Source of the DNA: Patescibacteria group bacterium
GTDB lineage: Bacteria; Patescibacteriota; Microgenomatia; UBA1406; GWC2-37-13
Direction: 5' to 3'
Assembly: GCA_943356515.1 (NCBI GenBank)
Contig: CALRFM010000065.1
Coordinates: 1 to 6,206, forward strand
DNA: 6,206 bases
The position numbers and the translations under genes were made by a program. The notes below the pieces were generated by a model. That model made no database searches. It was not told where the DNA came from and saw only the letters and a list, made by a program, of their open reading frames with translations. Shown here in pieces: positions 1 to 4,650 of the stretch (position 1 is the stretch's first letter; each line of letters starts with the position of its first letter).

Positions 1-253
1 AGTAATATGTAATCATTGCTGAAGTTGTGGTGAAATCTGCTATTACGCCCTCTTTCATGGGTCGGGCTGCAATGATTGATCCTGGTGTGCGTCCGAGCAT
101 CTCCCGAGCATCTTCGCCTACCGCAAGCACCGTCTTATCTTCTTTGGAATAAGCCACCACAGTAGGCTCATTGAGTACTATTCCTTTTCCAGCAACATAT
201 ACGAGTGTGTTTGCTGTCCCCAAATCTATCCCTATCTTTTTTCGAAAAAACAT
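1..253 (-). CDS. mreB: Rod-shape-determining protein MreB, N-terminal part (cut by window edge)
   Basis: This is the first 84 codons of an actin-like ATPase that polymerises under the cytoplasmic membrane and guides lateral cell-wall synthesis. The visible protein starts MFFRKKIGIDLGTANTLVYV, which holds the phosphate-1 loop (IGIDLGTANT, residues 7-16) typical of MreB. It continues through LNEPTVVAY and VGEDAREMLGRTPGSI to RPMKEGVIADF, all characteristic of the MreB N-terminal subdomain. The ATG is at 253-251, with a Shine-Dalgarno-like AGGAA about 8 nt upstream (266-262, minus strand). The frame is open to the left edge, so the other three quarters of the protein lie outside the window. The gene is divergent from the PEGA gene, with a 50-nt spacer. 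A DnaK/Hsp70 relative is much less likely because the stretch after the phosphate loop is MreB-like. Confidence 0.95.
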   Translation of the reverse strand, partial: MFFRKKIGIDLGTANTLVYVAGKGIVLNEPTVVAYSKEDKTVLAVGEDAREMLGRTPGSIIAARPMKEGVIADFTTTSAMITYY

Positions 254-270
254 ATATGTAGTTCCTATTG

Positions 271-276
271 TATAAT
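271..276 (+). promoter_or_regulatory. Possible -10 box (TATAAT) for the PEGA gene in the divergent spacer
   Basis: A perfect TATAAT lies 27 nt before the PEGA ATG, in the 50-nt spacer shared with divergent mreB. No good -35 box is found 16-18 nt upstream; that position falls in the start of mreB. The same AT-rich patch read on the minus strand gives TATTAT, so it could serve mreB too, although that would place the start of transcription on the mreB ribosome-binding site. With this -10, the PEGA 5' leader would be only about 20 nt. The sole purine-rich stretch (AGAAGG, 278-283) is about 20 nt from the ATG, too far for a normal Shine-Dalgarno. Confidence 0.4.
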
Positions 277-303
277 AAGAAGGCAGACTAAACACACTAA
301 ACC

Positions 304-1518
304 ATGAAAATAATAATCGACACTACCAAAAATATCATCCCCCGCATTATTATCGGCACCATATTCATTCTTGTTTTGATGGGTATCATAGCTTATGCAC
401 GCGGATACCGCTTTAATATTGATGAACGGACCATCTCATCTACTGGCATCCTCTCGGTAACGTCTGACCCTAAACCAGCATCGGTCTTTCTTGATAAAGA
501 GCTTGTTGGAGCCACTGATGAGAACTTAACCCTCCCTTACGGTCAATATACCATTGAGGTTCGAAAAGAAGGGTACACCAGTTGGAGAAAGAATATTTCG
601 CTCAAAGGCGAAATTGTGATGAGCTTGAATGCTATTCTTTTTTCTAAAAACCCTTCGCTCACTCCCCTCACCAACTTGGGTGTTAATGTGGTATTACCCA
701 TAGAGAATACCGATAAGCTTGTTTTGGTAAGCCAAACAGGTGATGCAGAAAAAGATGGCATCTATTTGTTTGAACCATCCAACAGACCCGCAGTCATATT
801 TCCACCGCTTAAACTCCTCCTTACCGCAGCACTTCTTCCTATTGATGTAGACATGGTTACTGCTACCGCCGACTTTGCACCAAATCACCGCCAAAGCATT
901 CTTACCTTTATACGGGAAGACGAAACAACGATTTCATACCTTATTGCATTAGATCAAGAGAATACAGAGTTAGTAGATGTAACCTCATCGCGAGATAATA
1001 TTGTGGCTGCTTGGCAAGAAGAGAAGGAAACTGAAATTGTAAAGATTATAGAAACACTCCCGCCAGAACTTGAAAAGATTGCCTCAGATTCATTCCGTAT
1101 CATTGCGCTTTCACCAGATGAAAAGAAGGTCATGTATATTGCGCAAGAAGATGCTACTTTGCCTTTAGTTATTGATCCGCCTCTTATTGGGGCCAATCAG
1201 ACACCAGAAGAACGAAGTGTACAAGCAGGCACCATGTATATTTATGATAAAAAAGAAGACAAAAACTTCCGCTTACCTATAGATCCTTTAAATCAAGCAA
1301 CCGTTATATGGTATCCGACATCAGATTATGTGGCTGTTCAAGAAGATAATAATATTGTTATGATACAGTATGATGGCTCAAATAAAGAAATCGTTTATGC
1401 AGGGCCATACGATCCTGCCTTCTTTGGTATATCTCCCGATTGGAACTTGATTGTAGTCATTAATCTCAATCCTAAGTTAAATAAATATGGAGACTTATAT
1501 TCAGTGGGGATTAGATAA
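304..1518 (+). CDS. Membrane-anchored PEGA-domain protein with beta-propeller-like C-terminal region
   Basis: This is a 404-residue protein of unknown function. Residues about 11-33 (IIPRIIIGTIFILVLMGIIA...) form one hydrophobic segment after a short basic N-terminus. This predicts an N-in signal anchor with the rest outside the membrane. Residues about 47-110 form a PEGA domain (SVTSDPKPASVFLDKELVGA, then LPYGQYTIEVRKEGYTSW), a small beta fold common in surface proteins. The C-terminal half has repeats reminiscent of a TolB/WD40-like propeller: FRIIALSPDEKKVMYIAQED, VIWYPTSDYVAVQEDNNIVM, and FGISPDWNLIVVI. This layout is common in Patescibacteria. The start is chosen because it puts the TM segment at the N-terminus; no clear ribosome-binding site precedes it. 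It is divergent from mreB and converges on the repeat block, which begins 6 nt after its stop. A role in envelope assembly or cell-wall binding is only a guess. Confidence 0.85.
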   Translation: MKIIIDTTKNIIPRIIIGTIFILVLMGIIAYARGYRFNIDERTISSTGILSVTSDPKPASVFLDKELVGATDENLTLPYGQYTIEVRKEGYTSWRKNISLKGEIVMSLNAILFSKNPSLTPLTNLGVNVVLPIENTDKLVLVSQTGDAEKDGIYLFEPSNRPAVIFPPLKLLLTAALLPIDVDMVTATADFAPNHRQSILTFIREDETTISYLIALDQENTELVDVTSSRDNIVAAWQEEKETEIVKIIETLPPELEKIASDSFRIIALSPDEKKVMYIAQEDATLPLVIDPPLIGANQTPEERSVQAGTMYIYDKKEDKNFRLPIDPLNQATVIWYPTSDYVAVQEDNNIVMIQYDGSNKEIVYAGPYDPAFFGISPDWNLIVVINLNPKLNKYGDLYSVGIR

Positions 1519-1524
1519 ACTCTC

Positions 1525-1577
1525 TGTCATTCAGAGTAGGAGCCACGTCTGACGTGGTGACGACCGAAGAATCCAGT
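1525..1577 (+). repeat. Repeat unit A, copy 1 (hairpin type CCACGT/ACGTGG)
   Basis: A 53-nt unit with 51 of 53 identities to the copy at 1918-1970. It begins TGTCATTCAGAG and ends CCGAAGAATCCAGT. Inside is a perfect 6-bp stem with a 3-nt loop: CCACGT (1543-1548), CTG, ACGTGG (1552-1557). It lies 6 nt after the PEGA stop and directly abuts the stop codon of the GIY-YIG gene. The hairpin could end or protect converging transcripts, but no T-tract follows on either strand, so it is not a canonical intrinsic terminator. Confidence 0.9.
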
Positions 1578-1864
1578 TACTTGATACTGTCATAAAGATC
1601 TAACCAGTTTGAATTATCTTTCTCAATTAATTCTAGCTTATACTTCCTACTCTTCCCTTTCAGATATTTCTCACGCCTGATAGCATCATTGATATCTTTA
1701 TATTGTTCGAAATATACGAGATTATGTATCTTGTATTCAGATGTAAATCCTGAAGCTACTTCGTTTTTATGTTGCCAGACCCTTCGTGCAAGGTTTGAAG
1801 TAACCCCTATATAAAGAGTTCCATTTTTCTTACTAGCTAATATATAGATGTAATATTCTTTCAT
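1577..1864 (-). CDS. Small GIY-YIG nuclease-family protein (URI/YhbQ-like)
   Basis: A 95-residue stand-alone GIY-YIG domain, the usual length for this family. The GIY half appears as YYIYILASKKNGTLYIGVTS (residues 4-23), with the YIG element at 18-20. It is followed by NLARRVWQHK with likely catalytic Arg28 and His32, then SGFTSEYKIHNLVYFEQY, and an AIRREKYLKG segment whose Glu65 would bind the metal. The family cuts DNA, but the natural substrate of these small members is mostly unknown. The reading frame is open further upstream to 2125, but that part runs through repeats and into the sortase gene. The ATG at 1864 is preferred because AGGA lies 5 nt before it (1873-1870) and all homology begins there. 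A repeat hairpin stands immediately before that ribosome-binding site. The flanking repeats suggest the protein may act on or spread them; this is inference. Confidence 0.88.
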   Translation of the reverse strand: MKEYYIYILASKKNGTLYIGVTSNLARRVWQHKNEVASGFTSEYKIHNLVYFEQYKDINDAIRREKYLKGKSRKYKLELIEKDNSNWLDLYDSIK

Positions 1865-1871
1865 AATTTTC

Positions 1872-1909
1872 CTGGATCCTTCCCCCGAGTACTCGGGGTC
1901 TGGATGACA
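1872..1909 (-). repeat. Repeat unit C, copy 1 (hairpin type CCCCGAGT/ACTCGGGG)
   Basis: On the minus strand the unit begins TGTCATCCAGA and ends GAAGGATCCAG. The core CCCCGAGTACTCGGGG (1883-1898) is a perfect 16-nt palindrome. Outer arms ATCC (1876-1879) and GGAT (1902-1905) pair around symmetrical 3-nt internal loops. It shares 17 nt at one end and 16 nt at the other with the copy at 2016-2056, but the inner stem differs. It sits directly before the ribosome-binding site of the GIY-YIG gene. Confidence 0.88.
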
Positions 1910-1917
1910 AAGAATCA

Positions 1918-1970
1918 TGTCATTCAGAGTAGGAGCCACGTTTGACGTGGCGACGACCGAAGAATCCAGT
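1918..1970 (+). repeat. Repeat unit A, copy 2
   Basis: A 53-nt near copy of the unit at 1525-1577, with two transitions: one in the hairpin loop (TTG for CTG) and one just after the stem. The stem CCACGT/ACGTGG (1936-1941 and 1945-1950) is unchanged. It is preceded by GAATCA, which looks like the worn end of an earlier unit; the same GAATCATGTCATTC junction occurs at 1912-1925 and 1975-1988. Confidence 0.9.
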
Positions 1971-1980
1971 CCTCGAATCA

Positions 1981-2010
1981 TGTCATTCTGAGCGACAGCG
2001 AAGAATCCAT
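1981..2010 (+). repeat. Repeat unit B (short form)
   Basis: A 30-nt short relative with the same ends as the other units: TGTCATTCTGAG at the start and CGAAGAATCCAT at the end. Arms ATTCT (1985-1989) and AGAAT (2002-2006) are complementary, but the inside (GAGCGACAGCGA) forms no clear stem. This resembles the dispersed CATTCTGAGCG...GAAGAATC repeats found in many bacterial metagenome assemblies. It faces unit C copy 2 tail to tail, 5 nt apart. Confidence 0.8.
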
Positions 2011-2015
2011 GTATT

Positions 2016-2056
2016 ATGGATCCTTCCCCCGACGTAAAGTCGGGGTCTGGATGACA
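2016..2056 (-). repeat. Repeat unit C, copy 2 (hairpin type CCCCGAC/GTCGGGG)
   Basis: On the minus strand it begins TGTCATCCAGA and ends GAAGGATCCAT. The inner stem is CCCCGAC (2027-2033) and GTCGGGG (2039-2045) with a 5-nt loop. Outer arms ATCC (2020-2023) and GGAT (2049-2052) pair around 3-nt internal loops, as in copy 1. It lies 5 nt beyond the sortase stop codon (2064-2062), so it is the first structure a sortase transcript meets. No T-tract follows on the minus strand. Confidence 0.88.
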
Positions 2057-2061
2057 AGATC

Positions 2062-2781
2062 TCACAAATCCGACACTCTTTCTGCAAAAATAAGCTGGCG
2101 TTTTGCAGTAGTACCTGGTGGCCAACAGGTTTGAAGCGTAAGAAATTCAGAATCTGTCTTGCGAGTAAGGTACTCTACTTCAGATGGATCTATGATCTGC
2201 TTTCCAGTCACTCGGTACGTAAACCGTTGACCTTTATAAAATAGATTTACTTCGTCTCCTTCGTCTAGTTTATAGAGAAGATAAAACACGGCATTGTAGG
2301 TACCCACATTCCAAATATAATCGGTTGAATGGGCAAATAGGAACATATGCCCGCCCTCGCCAGGGAATGCTGTTCCTTGTGCATGGGCTACACCTGACTG
2401 AAGTGCTTGTAGGTATTCATCTTTTTCGGCAGCATTTATATTCGGAATCACCGGCGCATTGGCACCGATTTTTGGAATAACCAAACTAAACTGTGGATCT
2501 ACCGGAACCATGACTTCTACGTTTTGCTTGTCTTTTGCTTGCTTGAGTGACCCACCTTGCACGGACGGAGAAAAATCGCGCTCAATGATGATTTGACCTT
2601 CCTCTTGGGTTGAAGCAACCACATACTCTTTTTCTGCACGTTCGTTTATAAAATAACGCACTTCTTCACGAATGGGTTGATAGAACGTCTTTCCGATCAT
2701 GAAAAGAGATGAGAGAATAAGAAAGTTCCCCATTGTGCGAAGGAGTAATATGCGATAGTAGTCAGAGTTGTGTTTTGACAT
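2062..2781 (-). CDS. Sortase family transpeptidase, membrane anchored
   Basis: A 239-residue sortase, a cysteine transpeptidase that cleaves sorting signals of exported proteins and joins them to surface nucleophiles. Residues about 11-32 are an N-terminal TM anchor, followed by a roughly 60-residue charged linker. The catalytic domain starts near residue 97 (FSLVIPKIGANAPV). Catalytic His151 lies in LFAHST, Cys219 in LQTCWPPGTTAKR, and Arg228 in the same segment, so all three active-site residues are present. The TCxPxGT signature is typical of sortases in Patescibacteria; I do not assign a class. No LPXTG-like substrate is in the window. The ATG lies only 5 nt after the 3' end of tRNA-Arg, so any ribosome-binding site (GGGGG) would have to be inside the tRNA acceptor stem. 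A later Met17 would cut into the membrane anchor. Confidence 0.92.
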   Translation of the reverse strand: MSKHNSDYYRILLLRTMGNFLILSSLFMIGKTFYQPIREEVRYFINERAEKEYVVASTQEEGQIIIERDFSPSVQGGSLKQAKDKQNVEVMVPVDPQFSLVIPKIGANAPVIPNINAAEKDEYLQALQSGVAHAQGTAFPGEGGHMFLFAHSTDYIWNVGTYNAVFYLLYKLDEGDEVNLFYKGQRFTYRVTGKQIIDPSEVEYLTRKTDSEFLTLQTCWPPGTTAKRQLIFAERVSDL

Positions 2782-2786
2782 ATATG

Positions 2787-2858
2787 TGCCCCCACGAGGA
2801 GTCGAACCCCGAACTATCCCTTAGGACGGGACTGTTATATCCGTTTAACTACAGGGGC
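2787..2858 (-). tRNA. tRNA-Arg(CCU)
   Basis: The minus strand folds into a full cloverleaf of 72 nt. The acceptor stem is GCCCCTG/TGGGGGC (two G-U pairs), the D arm GTTA/TAAC, the anticodon stem GTCCC/GGGAT, and the T arm CGGGG/CCTCG with TTCGACT loop. The anticodon loop is GTCCTAA, giving anticodon CCU, which reads the AGG arginine codon. The D arm and anticodon region closely resemble the E. coli tRNA-Arg(CCU), including the 4-nt variable loop. Base 32 is G rather than the usual pyrimidine. The discriminator base is A and the 3' CCA is not encoded (CAT follows). It begins 11 nt after the ndk stop and ends 5 nt before the sortase ATG, so it may be processed from a shared transcript. Confidence 0.95.
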
Positions 2859-2869
2859 TCCCCACTATA

Positions 2870-3451
2870 TTACCTCATTATGTCTTCTTCTACTCGCTCG
2901 TAAGACACGATCTCATCTGAATTAAACCATAGATCTACTTCGTATTTAGCTTCATCAAGCTGCCCCGATGCATGCAGTAAGTTTTTGATTGGTCGTTTTC
3001 CAACGTTTGCTAAATATGATGAATCAAATGAATAGTCGCCGCGTATAGTTCCTGGTGCAGACTTTAAGGGAAGAGTATGACCTACCATCTTACGCACCAG
3101 TTCTACGGCATGAGGACCTTCAAGAACAACGGCAAGCACTGGAGCTGCAGTGATCATATCTACCAACCATTCACGAATTTTAAGCCCTATTTCATGTGGG
3201 TCAGCACTTCCTACCTCTTTTACAGGATCAATACCCATGTCTTGATAATTTTCTAATGTTTTACCGCCCATACCATTTATGAAAGCTTCACGACTAGCCG
3301 GGTAATGCTTGTCTGCAAGTTCACGGTTTACCATCATCATTTTAGCAGCAACGATTTTCAGGCCAACTTTTTCAAAACGAGAAGTAATAGTGCCAACTAA
3401 TCCGCGCGCAACTGAATCTGGTTTAAAGATAACGAGTGTCTGTTCTTTCAT
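2870..3451 (-). CDS. ndk: Nucleoside diphosphate kinase, long variant
   Basis: NDK moves the gamma phosphate between nucleoside triphosphates and diphosphates through a phosphohistidine. The N-terminus TLVIFKPDSVARGLVGTI carries the conserved KPD (Lys10). Later come LAVVLEGPHAVE, GHTLPLKSAPGTIRGDYSF and NLLHASG, with catalytic His160. At 193 residues it is about 40-50 longer than usual bacterial NDK (roughly 140-150). The extra length is mainly an insertion at about residues 54-95 (GGKTLENYQDMGIDPVKE and following), after KHYPA and before the TAAPVLAVVLEG strand. The usual HGSD after the catalytic His reads HASG here. The ATG lies 32 nt downstream of the ATPase stop, and no Shine-Dalgarno precedes it. 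tRNA-Arg follows 11 nt after the stop. Confidence 0.95.
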   Translation of the reverse strand: MKEQTLVIFKPDSVARGLVGTITSRFEKVGLKIVAAKMMMVNRELADKHYPASREAFINGMGGKTLENYQDMGIDPVKEVGSADPHEIGLKIREWLVDMITAAPVLAVVLEGPHAVELVRKMVGHTLPLKSAPGTIRGDYSFDSSYLANVGKRPIKNLLHASGQLDEAKYEVDLWFNSDEIVSYERVEEDIMR

Positions 3452-3483
3452 AGTTTTCGATAAAAAATAAGTAATAAGCTATT

Positions 3484-4614
3484 TTAACATACATTCAAAA
3501 ATTTCTGCCAATTTTGTGAATTGACAACTCCAAATGTAGAATTTTTATAGAGCGTATTCCATGGTTTTGGTTCTTTTGGTATTTTTTTTCCAAACTTAAT
3601 CTCAAATCCATTGAGTTTGCCTCCTTTTTCTTCTATATAGTCAATCTCACTGTGATATTTTGTCCTCCAGAAATACGTCTGCATAAGAGCACGACTATTG
3701 CTTTTCGTTGCAATTCTTTGTGCAATGATAAACTGTTCAAACAAATTACCAATATCATTCCTCAACGGGGCATCGTTAAAGTTATTTACCAATGCATTAC
3801 GGACGCCATTGTCATAAAAGTATATTTTCCGGGATTTTGATATTTCTTTTCTTGGATTTCGAAATAATGGAGGTAGTCGAAATATGACGAATGCTTTTTC
3901 TAGAATCTGTATGTATTTAGAGATTGTTTTCTGGTCAATTCCAACCAATCGAGCAAGTTCGGTATACGAAACTTCCTGTCCTATTTGAAGAGCTAATGCC
4001 TGAAGTAATCTATATATTTTTTCTTCGTTTCGAAGTTCTTGAAACAATAAGATATCTTTATATAGATAATTATTGGTTATGCGTGAAATGATACCCGCAG
4101 CATCATGTTTATTGAGCACTACATCAGGGTATGTGCCATAAATTAAAAACCAATCTTTCATACGTGAAAGCTCAAGAGGTGAGTATATTTGTGAAAGTTC
4201 CTGCATGGTAAAAGGAGATAGTTGATAATCTATCATTCTGCCAGTTAACGGCTCGCTGATATCATTGGCTAAATCGAATGACGATGATCCTGTTGCAATA
4301 ATCTTCAAATCTGGAAAATTGTCTATGATCAGCTTGAGACTTAATCCGATATTTTTGACTCTCTGTGCCTCGTCTATAATCATGAGTTCAGAACTTCCAA
4401 TAAGAGTTTTGAGCTCTGTTGAAGTCTTGTTCTGGAATTTTTGGGCAATATCGGGTTCATCACAGTTGTAGTAAATTGAGTTCGGATACTTATTTTGAAT
4501 GTGTTTGACAAGAGTGGTCTTGCCAATTTGTCTTGGACCATATATGACCACTATCTTCCCGTGCCCCAAATCTTGTTCAACTTGATCCTGTATAGTCCTT
4601 TTAATAATGCTCAT
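3484..4614 (-). CDS. AAA-type ATPase with DUF4143 C-terminal domain
   Basis: A 376-residue protein of the AAA_14 plus DUF4143 family, common in bacteria and archaea but without an agreed function. Walker A is GPRQIGKTT (residues 26-34), Walker B LMIIDEAQ (77-84), and a sensor-like strand ATGSSSFDL lies at 107-115. A helix-turn-helix-like stretch follows at about 215-247 (YTELARLVGIDQKTISKYIQ). The C-terminus has SEIDYIEE and GFEIKFGKK (322-341), resembling a PD-(D/E)xK nuclease core. The frame is open to a TTG at 4650, but that TTG lies within the -35 box of the promoter. Transcription should begin right at the ATG at 4614, so this start is preferred and the mRNA is probably leaderless. The gene stands alone between prepilin peptidase and ndk, with its own promoter, and could be a horizontally acquired insert. 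Confidence 0.9.
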   Translation of the reverse strand: MSIIKRTIQDQVEQDLGHGKIVVIYGPRQIGKTTLVKHIQNKYPNSIYYNCDEPDIAQKFQNKTSTELKTLIGSSELMIIDEAQRVKNIGLSLKLIIDNFPDLKIIATGSSSFDLANDISEPLTGRMIDYQLSPFTMQELSQIYSPLELSRMKDWFLIYGTYPDVVLNKHDAAGIISRITNNYLYKDILLFQELRNEEKIYRLLQALALQIGQEVSYTELARLVGIDQKTISKYIQILEKAFVIFRLPPLFRNPRKEISKSRKIYFYDNGVRNALVNNFNDAPLRNDIGNLFEQFIIAQRIATKSNSRALMQTYFWRTKYHSEIDYIEEKGGKLNGFEIKFGKKIPKEPKPWNTLYKNSTFGVVNSQNWQKFLNVC

Positions 4615-4621
4615 TTGCAGT

Positions 4622-4650
4622 ATTATAATCCTGTAATCAATGCTTGTCAA
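4622..4650 (-). promoter_or_regulatory. Consensus sigma-70-type promoter for the ATPase gene
   Basis: On the minus strand, TTGACA (4650-4645) and TATAAT (4627-4622) are separated by exactly 17 nt, a perfect match to the housekeeping consensus. The predicted transcription start is A at about 4615, and the ATG begins at 4614, so the mRNA would have 0-2 nt of leader. The -35 box contains the TGA stop codon of the upstream prepilin peptidase gene (4649-4647). Confidence 0.88.

Larger units (their letters stand above)
1525..1909. mobile_element. Putative GIY-YIG cassette bounded by inverted repeat units
   Basis: A 385-bp block consists of one repeat unit on the plus strand (1525-1577), the GIY-YIG gene on the minus strand (1577-1864), and one repeat unit on the minus strand (1872-1909). 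The outer ends are inverted: TGTCATTCAGA at 1525-1535 and TCTGGATGACA at 1899-1909, matching at 10 of 11 positions. The inner ends are inverted as well: GAATCCAG at 1569-1576 and CTGGATCC at 1872-1879. The gene fills the interval almost exactly. The last base of its stop codon touches the left unit, and its ribosome-binding site touches the right unit. No transposase, recombinase or clear target-site duplication is visible, so 'mobile' is an inference from architecture. Confidence 0.45.

Noticed and set aside
1543..1557. Intrinsic terminators from the repeat hairpins
   Set aside because: None of the stems is followed by a T-tract on the strand where it would have to act. They may still hinder converging transcription, but I do not call them terminators.
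1525..2056. CRISPR array
   Set aside because: The repeats occur in both orientations, vary in length and inner sequence, have irregular spacing, and have no unique spacers of constant size or cas genes.
1865..2125. N-terminal extension of the GIY-YIG frame up to 2125
   Set aside because: It is translated through four repeat units (giving twice a CHPDP...SGEGS-like peptide) and overlaps the sortase 3' end. Family homology and a Shine-Dalgarno both point to the ATG at 1864.
2787..2858. tRNA-Arg as an integration site of a larger element
   Set aside because: I found no second copy of the tRNA 3' end in the window and no integrase; the neighbours look like ordinary chromosomal genes.
3452..3483. 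Promoter for ndk in the AT-rich 32-nt spacer
   Set aside because: The spacer is AT-rich, but no -35/-10 pair with proper spacing stands out; read-through from the ATPase promoter is just as likely.
4615..4650. TTG start at 4650 for the ATPase
   Set aside because: The TTG is the first triplet of a perfect -35 box, so the mRNA from this promoter cannot include it. The family homology begins after Met at 4614.
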